This document shows positions 1 to 10,061 of a stretch of 52,799 nt of DNA, piece after piece. The notes under the pieces were generated by a model that searched no databases, was not told the DNA's origin, and saw only the letters and a list, made by a program, of their open reading frames with translations. Within the stretch, counting starts at the first letter, position 1, and every line of letters begins with the position of its first letter. The translations under genes and the position numbers were made by a program. This DNA is from Paramacrobiotus metropolitanus (lineage: Eukaryota > Tardigrada > Eutardigrada > Parachela > Macrobiotidae): assembly GCF_019649055.1 (NCBI RefSeq), contig NW_026570541.1, positions 1 to 52,799 on the forward strand. The letters are read 5' to 3'.

Positions 1-781
1 GAGGCACCGGGAATGACAAAAGTGCAGCAGAAGGAGATGAAAACGCAGTAAAAAGAAGATGTCCCGGTACCAGAGGCACCGAAAATAGAAAAAGGAATCT
101 CGAAAAAGTTATCCCAGTACCAGAGGCACTGGGAAAGGAAAATGAAAGGTCACCAGCGACAGGAACTGAGGACTTAGTACCAGACCCTGATCCGCAAAAC
201 GCCAGTACGACCTTTTTCGGACCACGATCTGCTACCAAAAGGGAAAGGTCACCAACACTGGACAGATAGCGGCCACACAGAAAGAAGCGGCAGTTGCAGC
301 GAAACAAGCGCTAGTACCTGGCATGGAGTGGGCAAAGCCTATCCCAGTACCAGAGGCACTGGGAATAAAGACGGCAAAAGTCTGGAACGACAAAAAGAGT
401 GGAAGGTCACGGGAAATACTAAAACGAATAGTTGAAGAGAAGCATACGTTCGCTAGTGAAATTGGCGATAAAGCGATTGAGCAGTTAGAAGGTCACCAGG
501 CAGATAAAGAACCAGAAGTCATCGAAATATATTCTGATGATAAAAGCGTGATCCCAGTCGAATGTGAGCAAGGTGCCACAGAACAGGAGAACGGAAATGT
601 CGATCCGCAAACGGGTCAAAGAACACTAATTCCAGAAGAACGAGTCGGGAGTTGCGGACACGGATACTACGAGGATCCGTGTAGAGTGCAACCACAATTT
701 GAACGCGCTGACTGTTGTCAAGATGTCTCTCAAGATGACCTTTCAGAATGGCCGAGATGTAACGCCGCACTGGCAGACTGA
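1..781 (+). pseudogene. Degenerate Pro/Glu-rich coding remnant with internal repeats
   Basis: I do not recognise this gene. An open frame of 152 codons runs 323-781, and coding-like sequence with stops and frame changes extends upstream to the window edge. A motif reading about cccagtaccagaggcac recurs at 63-80, 113-132 and 343-362, with a partial copy at 1-12; in frame it encodes PVPEA-type peptides. The trinucleotide-rich phrase aaaggtcacc also recurs. The product would be hydrophilic, charged and rich in Glu, Lys and Pro, with no recognisable domain. Stops between repeat copies suggest decay, or an exon whose boundaries I cannot see. It may belong with the 203-codon frame that starts at 830. 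Confidence 0.3.
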
Positions 782-829
782 AAAGGTCATGTTCAAAAGG
801 AAGTTAAAAGCATTATACGGACAAATGGA

Positions 830-1441
830 ATGTGGAAACCGCACGTCGAACGATACCTTGGGAACAGATATCGGACTTGGTTGTCATGCGTGAAAAATTT
901 CATAACAGGGACAGGACAGTGTCTTAACCATTTGCAACAACGCGTCGAGAAAGGAATCCAAGATCCTCTCGAACCAGTATTAACAGAACGGAAACTTGAA
1001 AGAGAGATAGAAGAAATGAATGAAGAAGTACAATTGTGGGAAGGTGCCAGAATAAAATTATTCTGGGACTTCCGCATCAATCATATGTACAAGGGTCAAG
1101 GACGAACGGTTATCTTCCCGGCAGGACTCGGTACACCGGTCTATGAGTTGGTAGAAGTATTCTACAAGGCACTCAAAGAAGACCATTGTGATTCATTTGA
1201 AAGATATTGGAAGAAACTTGAAGCAGAAATCCCTGTATTTGACGTAATGGAAATGCGCGAATTACAGGTAACCCGAAAAAGAAGGACATCGGGATTATTA
1301 CGTTCAACCATCGTTTTCGTGTATCTAGACGACCCTCTGCCACTTACACTTGCCAACAAACTACGAATAATTTTATTAGTTCTAGTTGTACGATCCGGAA
1401 CATTTTTCATTGTGTTTGCTTTAATCTGTCATGAAGAGTAA
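830..1441 (+). CDS. Hypothetical 203-aa protein with hydrophobic C-terminus
   Basis: Unrecognised open frame of 203 codons. The central part (about residues 45-75) is strongly charged and helical, with an ERKLEREIEEMNEEVQLWEG stretch that looks like a coiled coil. The middle has aromatic-rich segments. The last 30 residues (about 170-200) are hydrophobic and could form one membrane segment. Overlapping frames upstream (699-893) suggest that the true reading frame continues from the repeat-bearing region at 1-781 through one or more frameshifts, so the ATG at 830 may not be the natural start. It could be a retroelement or orphan-gene remnant; no diagnostic motif is visible. Confidence 0.35.
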   Translation: MWKPHVERYLGNRYRTWLSCVKNFITGTGQCLNHLQQRVEKGIQDPLEPVLTERKLEREIEEMNEEVQLWEGARIKLFWDFRINHMYKGQGRTVIFPAGLGTPVYELVEVFYKALKEDHCDSFERYWKKLEAEIPVFDVMEMRELQVTRKRRTSGLLRSTIVFVYLDDPLPLTLANKLRIILLVLVVRSGTFFIVFALICHEE

Positions 1442-1578
1442 CGATTGGAAGCTTAGCGATACCGGACACTATGGATGACCACTCTGTAAGCGTTTGAAGC
1501 TATGTGATGTACAATATCAAATATAAGGCCTCGTCCCGAATTCAAAGCGAAACTCGTTGCGATACTTCTACAGCAACT

Positions 1579-1594
1579 CCACCTCGCGAGGTGG
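1579..1594. repeat. Perfect 16-bp palindrome CCACCTCGCGAGGTGG
   Basis: A GC-rich perfect palindrome lies in otherwise mixed sequence, followed by a further cttcgcgttccg stretch. It could be a cruciform or a protein-binding site; no function is assigned. Confidence 0.5.
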
Positions 1595-2511
1595 CTTCGC
1601 GTTCCGTATCCGTAGGCGTGGCCACTGCAAACACCCACCTCGTGCGGTTGAGGAGCAACCGTACCATAGCGAGATTTGCTTCGAAATCAGGACAAGGCCT
1701 AAGTAGAAAATAATATTGATAAGTACCGATCTTGTGAAGTGTTAAAATTATGTAAAGTTGCAATTACGTATGCTTAATATGATGAATGGCGAATATTAAT
1801 GCTTTATATTTATCCCGCTCTAGGATCCCAAAAGCGGGTTTGATAGTTGATGCAAAAACGATCGTGAAGTACTGATCAGGTCACAATCACCAGTTGTGAT
1901 CGTAATCTGTTCAGTAGAGAAAGCGATTGTGGTAAATATTCCGGCTGATGTAAAAAGATAATAAGATACAGTATGTGATTTACACTGGGTACAGCATTGT
2001 CATTTCTTTTATTACGATATTATGTGAAAACATTGCCCTCTTGAGTCTGATAATTCTAGTTTTTTGGCATATGCCATATTTTAATGCGTGCCAAAGGGAT
2101 GACTTGCCAGGTTTTATCCCTTGCCATGCCAGTGGCAACGCCATAGGCACTTGCCAGTGCCAGGTTTTACACCCTGCCATTTCCGGCGAATGACTCGCTG
2201 TAGGAGCTGAGTGCAGTTCCGACCATGGGTACCTGTTCTAATTTTGCATTTTTTATTACTGCATTTCTGGTCACCGTACGTACACGTTTTTATCAACTGA
2301 TCACCCAACCTACGTATATTCTAGTTTATAAACACAAACCCATTTAGATGACTACAGAGTGTGACTTTTGCAGCAAAATGCTGTTCACTGAAACATAATT
2401 ATGGCACTCTCACCGGTCTCGAAATGTTGAATTTTGTGTTACTGTAGCAGTTTAGCGGAATCGTTACGAAGCATCACCTCAGGTTCCAGTAAAGCCTATC
2501 CGCCATTGAAC
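1595..2511. other. Intergenic stretch, no gene recognised
   Basis: AT-rich sequence with short frames only. Around 2095-2185 there is a low-complexity patch in which ttgcca/tgccag words recur (for example ttgccaggttttatccc and tgccaggttttacaccc), suggesting a decayed short tandem duplication. No splice-bounded exon or RNA gene was recognised. Confidence 0.4.
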
Positions 2512-2903
2512 TGTCAGATATAGGACACAGAAGCAGATGAAAAATGGGGCAAAATATGCCTTTATTGTGATAACAATAAAGCAACAACAACACAAAACCA
2601 ACAGAAAACCCGATGTGGGAAAAGCTGTGGAAAAAGTGCCTGCAGTGCGCTAGCTAGGAATCGTGATAATGATTCCGCGTGCTGCGGGTATGCAACAGCT
2701 GATGCTGCAAAGCATGGAATCGCCCGTAGGCACAGGGCTCCGCCCTCAAGAGTGCAGAGAAATGCGCTGATTGGTCAGCGTAGACAAAGTATACGCTGAG
2801 TAAGCAGCGTAATAGCGCGGCACGAACGGCGTTGCCGTGTGCGGGCGGGCGACAGAGAAAGCCACAAGAGGTGTCTACCGCCTCGAGTGAGCGGTCTCTG
2901 ACA
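2512..2903 (-). mobile_element. Solo LTR, 392 bp, 4-bp target duplication GAAC
   Basis: The segment is bounded by the inverted terminal hexamers TGTCAG and CTGACA and flanked on both sides by GAAC (2508-2511 and 2904-2907). Read on the minus strand it starts TGTCAGAG and carries an AATAAA polyadenylation signal in the context AATAAAGGCAT about 50 nt before its end, as expected of a retroviral-type LTR. No internal coding region adjoins it, so it is a solo LTR left by recombination. The 449-bp element at 16840-17288 has the same TGTYAGAG start, AATAAAGGCAT motif and GAAC duplication, so both probably belong to one family. The minus orientation is inferred from the polyadenylation signal. Confidence 0.7.
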
Positions 2904-3047
2904 GAACAGCGCTTCCAGCCTCGCTGACACTGCGCTCTATCTTGACACACCATGGTCAAACATCACAGGTATTTCCCAGCTGAGCAGGTTGCATTAAACA
3001 GCAGCGCATTTCAGCGGTGTTAAATTTTTTACATAATACATTTTCTC

Positions 3048-3392
3048 ATGGTAGCCGATGTAATCAATACTTGCAATGCTTTCGGTTTTTGCTTAGAACC
3101 GGAGCGCCCTTTGGTAATCGGAGGGAACGTAACGGACACTGACACAATTCTGTCCACGGGCTCCTTGTCGCCCTTCGCCGGGAGCACAGTCAGCACGACC
3201 GCGATTTTGGAGGAGATCACGTCCGCGGTGAATGAAACGGAGTACGACACCGATTATGACTGGCAACCGGGCGATCAACGCCGCCACTCCAGTTTTTCAC
3301 CGGAGTGCCCAGCCTGCACCCGCAACTGTCCTTGTCCGCCGCACAAGCGCAAACGCCAGCAGCTGCTCAAAGCAATGACATTTGATACTTGA
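3048..3392 (+). CDS. Hypothetical 114-aa acidic Cys-containing protein
   Basis: Open frame of 114 codons with higher GC content and more regular codon use than its flanks, so it may be a genuine exon or small gene. The N-terminal half is Ser/Thr/Asp-rich. The C-terminal 30 residues contain a cysteine cluster (CPACTRNCPCPP) followed by a basic tail HKRKRQQ that could act as a nuclear signal or metal-binding patch. No known domain was recognised and no signal peptide is evident. The upstream boundary could be a splice acceptor instead of the ATG. Antisense frames over the same region are regarded as shadows. Confidence 0.35.
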   Translation: MVADVINTCNAFGFCLEPERPLVIGGNVTDTDTILSTGSLSPFAGSTVSTTAILEEITSAVNETEYDTDYDWQPGDQRRHSSFSPECPACTRNCPCPPHKRKRQQLLKAMTFDT

Positions 3393-3830
3393 TCCGTTGT
3401 TAATATTCCTAATGTTTCGCGATTTAATTCTACTTGCTCATTTCACGAATTGTATGATACTGAGTTACATAGTTGGTCGTGATGAATTGGCAAAGTAATT
3501 TTGCATTGCTGCAGTAGCTGCGCTCCGGTCCAGAACTGAATCAATCAGTGCATTTCTTTAGTTAATAGTCTCGCTAAGTGCGTTGTGCACCCAAATGTCG
3601 ATGGCCTCGCTTTCGCTAATTTAACCGGCACAGTGTCAGCTGAACCGTTTTTCCTGCGTTCAAAAACTGCCTGATTAGTCCTCAAATAATGAGAACATGG
3701 CACGGCAGTTCGAACCGCTATCGAGTAGTAATATTCTCTGTTATCGGCGAGAACTGCAGTATCATCGTTTTGGGATCGCACACTAGGAAACTAAGGCAAT
3801 AATGAGCTGTGGTCCGCGTCCACGAAGAAC

Positions 3831-3948
3831 GGTTTTACACCAATCCACTGCTCTGGCATGTTTTTCAAATTTAAAATGAATTTCAAAAATTTTGTAATTT
3901 ATTTTAAAATTTGAAAAAAATCATGGAAGTTTGGATCGGTGTAAAAAC
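3831..3948. repeat. Foldback repeat (MITE-like), about 118 bp
   Basis: Imperfect inverted repeat with arms at about 3831-3876 and 3900-3948. Outer ends read gtttta-caccaatcca and, inverted, gtttttacaccgatcca; inner parts share tttttcaaatttaaaat. The loop is about 23 bp. The structure is typical of a short non-autonomous DNA transposon or foldback remnant. Confidence 0.55.
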
Positions 3949-4614
3949 AATCTTCATGGCCATGTGCATTTACGTGCAAAATTTGAAGGAAATCGGTCCA
4001 TAATGAGACTTTTGGTACACCTGAATGCATTTAAACTTTTTAGAATTTTCCAACAGCCATAACTCCCGAACCGGATGTTGCGCGCAGAAACGGTTTTCAC
4101 TTTAGCGTATACAAATCTTCTGGCTATAGAATATCATGAGCCGAAACAAAAATGAGTTTGGGAGTGCGCGTGAAAGTTTTCGTGCATGTACACGATATGC
4201 TTGCCGCATAACGCTGATAACGCTTCCCAAGGGGAACCGCAGAATACTAACAACGCGCTGCCAGTCGCGTGTGGATGCGTGGATGCGCATGACCGGCGCG
4301 TGCACCTGTTGTTCATGCTGTTGCATAACTAACTTTCATTAATTTTGTCATGGGAAGTGTATCGATAGTCTTGGGTGGTATGTTGGAAAGTGTGATAACG
4401 GAGATGAATGTCCTTGGAAATGTTGTGAACTGAATGCATTGGCATGTGGCTAGACGGTCTCATTTTGTGGTAGTGTGCTTCTGGCGGAAATGATGGAATC
4501 ATTCTGACTTTACGATCTGTGCAGAATACAGCTTACGGTATTAAACGACTAAACATCGTTGTTACGGGATATCGTAAAGGTAATAGACGTAGCCGTGTAA
4601 AGATACGGGTAACA
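3949..4614. other. Intergenic stretch, no gene recognised
   Basis: Only short overlapping frames of 60-74 codons on both strands (4102-4342), none with a recognisable domain or convincing splice boundaries. Confidence 0.35.
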
Positions 4615-4655
4615 ACACGAATTTGGTACCATGTACCGGGCCACTTCCCTTAATT
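4615..4655. repeat. Fragment of a dispersed repeat shared with 27110-27175
   Basis: The words acacgaatttggt and tgtaccgggccacttcccttaa occur here in the same order as acacgaatttggtgct and tgtaccgggccagtcccttaa near 27113-27175. This indicates a decayed copy of the same foldback family. Confidence 0.45.
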
Positions 4656-4700
4656 CCGTCGATATGCAGAAGATCAACCGGCTGTACAAATGCTGTACAA

Positions 4701-5054
4701 AATCTTAAAAAATTACGTAACTTTGTTAATTAACTTCATTTCCTGTTAAATTTTTTTGCATAAGCTTAAAAAATACAAAATAATGCATACTATTAGGCAG
4801 AACAACTGATTTCTCGTTTTTATTCTCAGGTTATTCACTGTGTGCCTTCGCTGTTAACATACTTATCTATGGAAAACTCATTCGAGGTTCCTCATAGGCA
4901 GCTTAGCCATGGCTGTGATAAGCACTTAGCTCTCAGTGCCAAACCTTAAGACGAAACTAGAAAATCAGTTGTTCTCGTAATAGTATGCATTATTTTGTAA
5001 TTTTTAAACTTACACAAAAAGAAAAATTAACAAAGTTACGAATTTTCGAAGATT
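4701..5054. repeat. MITE-like inverted-repeat element, about 354 bp
   Basis: Terminal arms pair over roughly 120 bp each: 4701-4822 against 4958-5054. Matching blocks include taactttgttaatt, caaaataatgcatactatta and gaacaactgattt in inverted form. The centre (about 4823-4957) is unpaired and non-coding. No transposase frame is present, so it is non-autonomous. Weak similarity continues outward (tgctgtacaaaat and tgctgacatgacaat), so the exact ends and target duplication are unresolved. Confidence 0.65.
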
Positions 5055-5387
5055 GTCATGTCAGCAGCGAAGTACATGGGCCACCGCACGTGTGCTTCAG
5101 CTAGCGTATCTGCGTATGTGGTGGTGATGATTCGAGCAAAGTTTTCATATGTTTTTCACATCGCGTTTCGTCGTTTACTATGGTAACAAGTGACAACAAG
5201 GCAACGACATTGAGTGGATGGCCCATCTTCCATTTAGGCAGGAACCGGCTTGGAAACGTAAAGATCGCTACATTAAAACGTTCTTTTCCATTTCGATCTG
5301 GATACATTTGTAGATGAGAACAGTGTTCATACTAATGAAGCAAGTTACGCTCTCTCACGCTAATAATGACTGGCGTTATGTAGTGAT

Positions 5388-5652
5388 TTTTGAGGGCCCA
5401 GACTCCAACTCTGATTCTGACTACTCAAAGTCAGACTCTGACCGCTCAAGGTCTGACTCTGACTCTGAAGGTTTCTTAGGTTTCTTAATAGGTTTCTTAA
5501 GGTTTCTTAAGGTTTCTTAAGTTATTCTTAGGTTATTCAGTCAGAGTCGGAGTCAGAGTTTGGACAGTCAGAGTCAGACTTTGAGTAGTCGGAGTCAGAG
5601 TTTGAGCGGTCAGAGTCTGAGTCAGAGCTTGAACGCGGGCCATTTTTGAGGT
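5388..5652. repeat. Large imperfect palindrome of TCTGAC repeats coding Ser-Asp on both strands
   Basis: The left arm (about 5388-5468) is built of tandem ctctgactctgac-type words and the right arm (about 5538-5652) is its inverted counterpart. Both outer ends carry a tttttgagg/gggcc block. The loop (5468-5537) is a tandem of ggtttcttaa units. Because of the inversion, both strands encode runs of Ser-Asp (plus frame 5314-5520, minus frame 5537-5764). The apparent SD-rich proteins are therefore more likely a by-product of the palindrome than two genes. Confidence 0.6.
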
Positions 5653-5844
5653 AGGTTTCTAAAGCGGTTGACCAGAAAATTCTTAATGAATGTGATTCAT
5701 GCGGTGGGTGGTAAATACATGTATTAATATAAGAATACTTACGAAGGAGCCCGCTCTGACTCACCCTTGATACGGATACGATTTAGAGTTATGCTGATCT
5801 TTTTGTTCTGTGACTTGTGCAAGACGCGCCTTTTGCCAGGGCCA

Positions 5845-5955
5845 CCCTTCAAGTGCGAAGCAAAATTTATCGAACTCTTTTGCTTCGTACAGTTCGAAGC
5901 TTTTCTTCGCACCAAAAAGTGCGAGAGGTGCGAATTCGAAGAAAACGTTTGAACA
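5845..5955. repeat. Short inverted repeats around TTCGAAG/TGCGAA words
   Basis: Sequences tgcgaagcaaaa, ttcgaagcttttcttcgcacc and ggtgcgaattcgaagaaaa form overlapping short inverted repeats within about 110 bp. This looks like decayed foldback or simple-repeat sequence; the small frames here (5767-5982) are not regarded as genes. Confidence 0.35.
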
Positions 5956-7190
5956 AAATTTGCTTAAAACATGAGCCCTCACACTTCATCACACTTCTAA
6001 AAGAAATCGAGATTACTTATTTGGTTCCGCCTTGAGCAAATCATCAGCGCGAGCTGCTGCATTTGGATGTAAATTTACAACACTAACCTACTAAAATCCT
6101 AAATATTATTAATCTGCAAATTTGTTGGTGTTGGTGTTGGTGCCATTCGTTGATCCCACAAATCCGGACGGTCTCGTACTGCTTCGATCAAAATTTCTTC
6201 ATATGCAGGAGTGAGTACGTTAGGCGGCATTTAACGCCAAGATTTTTATTGATTAATATGTTTAAAAATTATTTACTGATACCATATTTATAAGAAATCT
6301 TTACACTGATGGATGCGTTATCAGACACTGAAACTTTTCATCTTCGTACTGTGCGAAGGCGTCCGCACTTGAAGTGCGTCCGTAGCATTATGCCCGTTTA
6401 AGCCACGGCAATTCTGTCAAGTGTTACATCTGTAGTGTACGTATTAGTGTGGTGTTGTTTAACGGAGTGTGGTGATTTGACTAGCCGTAGCATATTTGAT
6501 AGGTCTTTCGTGAATAAGAATATGTGATATTGCCGAATTGTACTCGGCTTGGCTACTCAATAAACAATCCATCAACAATCAGTATCAAGTACACGAATCA
6601 TGTATGTACAATCAGTATCATGTACACGATAATTCACGAAATTCATATTCAAATAACCGTCATATTTTCTGCATCCGTCTTCTCCAGCTTCCTGTATATT
6701 TCCGCTTTTATGCATTGGGTTAGCTAGCGGCTGCAGACAAACTATTGACTTTGTAATGTTTACCGTAATCGCAGAAAGACCAGCGTGTCGCATTTCGTGT
6801 AGATTTCCGTCAGTATCGTAGGAAAACTGCAGGCAAACAAAAAAGAAAAACTCACTTTTCATGGCTCAACGTAAACGGAGGTTTTACTTTTTGTACCACT
6901 TTCGCAAAAACCCGCTTTTCACAACCTTGCTCGTTCAAACTACAAGTGAAGTGTTGAAAGTTTCGGATAGATACACTTAGCATCGATTTCACTGTGGGAA
7001 CGGCTAGCTTAAAAACCGGGATTTGCTAGCGTAAAATATATGACTTGCATAGTTGCTCTCTTTACTCATCCGTCATCCAGAATGTACTCAACATTGTGCC
7101 AATAAAAGATAGCGCTGTAAAAAACTCTGTAAAGCCGTTTGGCTGTGTTAGTTTTAAATTTTCTGCGTGAAAATTTGCTGGTTTAAGTAA
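5956..7190. other. Upstream flank of the GPCR gene, no gene recognised
   Basis: Contains a (GTTGGT)n microsatellite near 6123-6148 and a duplicated caatcagtatca(a/t)gtacacga word near 6576-6630. No TATA box or initiator can be assigned with confidence to the GPCR that starts at 7191; its transcription start presumably lies in this flank. Confidence 0.35.
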
Positions 7191-7498
7191 ATGTCGTCCG
7201 CAAACATCACAATGAACGCTACAACGGACTATAACATTCCCAGCGACTCTAGCACCAACGCATCACTGGCGGATAATTGGACTATTAACATGACCTCTGA
7301 TTACGAATCAAATTCTTTTATCTACAGAACGAATACGCTTGAATGGCTGCATAGTGTTAAGTGGATAGCATATCCTTTCCTTCTGGCTTGTGCTACCGTC
7401 GGCAATACGATCAACATTGCCGTGTTGATGTCAGCCAAAAAGCGCACCAGCACCAATGTCTTCATGACTACCATCAGTGTCGCCGACGTGATAGCGAT
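7191..7498 (+). CDS. GPCR exon 1: glycosylated N-terminus, TM1, start of TM2
   Basis: Starts at ATG 7191 and ends ...GCGAT before a gtaaga donor. Sequons NIT, NAT, NAS, NWT and NMT lie in the first 45 residues, followed by TM1 (about residues 55-77, with the GNTIN motif equivalent to the class A GN signature) and the start of TM2 (NVFMTTISVADVIA). Without splicing, the frame would end at the intron's first codon (TAA at 7500). Confidence 0.8.
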
Positions 7499-7565
7499 GT
7501 AAGATCAATGACGCAGTGCCAGACACGTACTGAATAGGCACAATAATTATTTTGCACTTTCTCAG

Positions 7566-7709
7566 GTGGGCTAACATTATAGTTTATGTTTGGGAGGTTC
7601 CTGGCCTCTCTCCGGCATTTTTTTTGGAAATCCATCGTTCCGTGGGATATTGGGTGACAACTGTAATAGCCAGTTATATTTGTGGCATTTGCAGAGAAAT
7701 ATGCGATTG
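7566..7709 (+). CDS. GPCR exon 2: TM2-ECL1-TM3
   Basis: This exon follows a 67-nt intron ending in ctttctcag and ends before a gtaggt donor. In the phase set by exon 1 it encodes 48 codons without a stop: a hydrophobic segment ending TM2, a short extracellular loop, and the TM3 segment with a Cys positioned for the conserved ECL disulfide or helix, ending ICDW across the splice. A minus-strand frame across this segment is a shadow. Confidence 0.75.
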
Positions 7710-7849
7710 GTAGGTCATAAAAACTCGTGAGTTTTTGAAATTCATCCCGTAACGCATTAACCTGAAGCAATGCAAGATATTCGTAGACAAACTTTTGGCA
7801 AGCCCACATCTTTTTGAATACACTGGATAAGTCATAACGATATTTTCAG

Positions 7850-7954
7850 GACTTTAATCGCATTCGCGGGCGGACGACTGTTATCCTACATCAATCCGTT
7901 TGGTGTGATCCTGACGCACCCCACACTGCCTGCCCGGCTTACGGTGTGCGGTAT
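7850..7954 (+). CDS. GPCR exon 3, 5' part (truncated by insertion)
   Basis: Begins after a tattttcag acceptor. It encodes the end of TM3, the GGRLLSYINPF segment in the DRY position, ICL2 and the start of TM4. The frame is cut at GGT AT by the retroelement LTR at 7955; the last four bases (GTAT, 7951-7954) are the target-site duplication. Confidence 0.8.
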
Positions 7955-8211
7955 TGATATATGATGTACGTTACTACATACTCATAACGCAAAAACACCG
8001 ATTCCTAATGAGACTTTACTTCCAAGATGTTTCTAACTCGAATGAATCGTCGTGGTTTTGCAAGAACACACAAGCTATGAAATATGCATAAGAAATCATC
8101 ATTGCAAAGATATCAGTTCAAACGTGACATAAACAACAAACTGTTGCATAACCGGCTACATCACTCACAAGAGTGTCGGTAGCACTACAGGTGATTACTC
8201 ATCACACAGCA
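7955..8211 (-). repeat. 3' LTR of the Gypsy element
   Basis: 257 bp, begins TGCTGTGTGATGAG on the minus strand and ends ATATATCA. It is identical to the partner at 14100-14356 except for about one C/T difference (tgtacgtt versus tgtatgtt on the plus strand). Confidence 0.85.
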
Positions 8212-8275
8212 CCCCGTATCTTAAGAACTTTGGTCACCAGACAAAGTGACAACAACAGGAAACACAGACAGTGAA

Positions 8276-9803
8276 TCAAAATGAGCAAGTACAGTAAGCA
8301 CAAATAAGCAAGCGGTAAAGAATATTAAGGTGATGAACTGCGGATGGCACGGTTCCGGAGTGTCCGGATAACGGGTCGATGATCATCATCTTCCATTGGC
8401 GACGGGGCTCGTGCGCAGGAGTGGATGGTACAACGACGTCGCGCTCAATATCGTCCTGAAGCTCCGGATCCACGGCTTCCATCGGGATGCTCCACTGCGA
8501 ATCAGAATCGCTATTAAGGTCGACGTCAGTTAACGGTTGCGTGAATAGTTTCAAACGCTTTACGTGTACAGTCAATACACGTTTTCCGCGTTTGTTACGA
8601 ATGGATTCAATTTCATAATTTAATTTTGACACGCGGTTTACAATTCGGTAAGGACCAAAATAATGTGCCACCAGCTTAGGAGACAAACCCACCGGAGTTA
8701 CTGGTGTGTACAGCAAGACAAGGTCACCAATTTTGAATTCACGATCTTGGCGTTTCAAGTTGCCGGTCAACATGTAACCTGCCTGCACTTGATCGATGTT
8801 GGCCTTAGCCACATGGCTTGCCAGTTTAATCCGTTCAACCATGGTTTTACTGTACTCGTGCAAGTTGTTGATATTATTAGTAGGTAGTGCACCGAGCGTG
8901 GCATCAAGTACAGAGCGGCATTCGCGACCGTACAACAAGTAAAACGGCGTCTTGCCGGTCGAAGCTTGCGTACTCGTATTATACGCGCAAGTAACGTATG
9001 GGAGGTACACATCCCAATCTTTCTGGTTATCGCTTACGTACAAGCTGAGCATTACAGCTAGTATTTTATTGAACGCTTCTGTCAACCCGTTGCAAGCCGG
9101 GTTGTAGGCAGTAGTGTTTAGATGTCGTACCTGACACAATTCTGTGACACCTTTACAACTGCTGACAAAAAGGACCACCTTGATCAGATAACATTTTTGC
9201 CGGCGCACCATGTCGCAGAATAATTTGTAACACAAGGAAATTCGCAACTGCACCAGCAGTCTGTGCCGGAACTGCTTTTGTTTCAACATACTTGGTCAAG
9301 TAGTCTGTACACACAATTATGTACTTATTACCTTTTGATGTGACAGGCAACGGGCCAAAAACATCAATGCCTATCATCTCAAATGCTGTACCCACCGGGA
9401 TACTTTCAATTAAACCACCCGGTTTTTCTTTATTCACTTTCCGAAACTGAAAGTGTTCACAACCACGTACATACTTACGTACATGGTCACGCATGCGCGG
9501 CCAGTAGTACCGTGAGCGCAATCTGTTATATGTGCGCCAAAAGCCAAGATGACCGGACGTCATTTCATCGTGGCAAGCATGCAAAATTTGACGTCTCAGG
9601 TGTGTTGGTACAACCAACAATAACACTTCTTCTCCGTCTACGAGAGCGATTCGGTATAATACATTACCGCGAAGACAATAACGTACAGTATCTTTACCGA
9701 CTGCACCAGCTGTCTGTGCCGGAACTGCTTTTGTTTCAACATACTTGGTCAAGTAGTCTGTACACACAATTATGTACTTATTACCTTTTGATGTGACAGG
9801 CAA
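8276..9803 (-). pseudogene. Gypsy integrase region, frameshifted, with displaced fragment
   Basis: The minus-strand frame holds the HHCC zinc-binding region (HACHDE...SGHLGFW, then GCEHFQ, where the usual final CxxC is altered), the catalytic core (IDVFGPL with the first Asp, SDQGGPF with the second, NGLTEAFN with the Glu) and a C-terminal chromatin/DNA-binding region ending in GPYRIV-type sequence. A run of five T near 9168-9172 on the minus strand shifts the frame between the second Asp and the Glu, so the core is split into 9803-9153 and 9289-8276. The first 34 residues of the upstream frame repeat a core segment (VTSKGNKYIIVCTDYLTKYV) that also occurs in place, marking a rearrangement junction just before the zinc region. 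Confidence 0.8.
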
Positions 9804-9840
9804 CGGGTGATACTATACGAGTGATTTTAACGTATAGTAC

Positions 9841-9905
9841 GGTAAAGATACTGTACGTTAAAATGCCTTCTATTTGTTCTTGTTTGACTGCCGCGGTCGG
9901 TAAAA
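9841..9905 (+). repeat. Left copy of about 65-bp direct repeat bounding the inverted segment
   Basis: The blocks ggtaaagatactgtacgtta and gccttctatttgttcttg...ggtcggtaaa recur in the same order and orientation at 13851-13917, with only the bases joining the blocks differing. The first block also matches the minus-strand sequence just before the integrase zinc region (about 9670-9694). Just upstream, 9808-9830 is the inverted form of 13807-13828. Confidence 0.7.
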
Positions 9906-10039
9906 TTTTTTCTTGTTGCTCTTTTACCACTAAAGTCTTGCTGGCTGTAACCGTTTCTAGCGTTGTCGCTAACGGTGTTCTCGGATACATGTTGTACCAG
10001 GCAAAGAGCAGCTACATCTGCAGTCAAATTCTCGGTTAA
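9863..10039 (+). CDS. Small hydrophobic ORF upstream of gag in the element
   Basis: A 58-codon frame with a Cys-rich start (PSICSC) and a central hydrophobic segment (about residues 20-45) that could span a membrane. It lies inside the inverted segment just before gag. Whether it is a real leader peptide of this family or a chance frame at the rearrangement junction is undecided. Confidence 0.25.
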   Translation: MPSICSCLTAAVGKIFSCCSFTTKVLLAVTVSSVVANGVLGYMLYQAKSSYICSQILG

Positions 10040-10061
10040 TCTTATCTTTTGTTTATATTGC

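Noticed and set aside
5468-5537. Telomere-like GGTTTCTTAA tract
   Set aside because: Only about six irregular units, inside the loop of a palindrome; no support for a telomeric origin.
5314-5764. Two SD-repeat proteins on opposite strands
   Set aside because: Both frames result from the same inverted TCTGAC repeats; neither has a start context or conserved domain.
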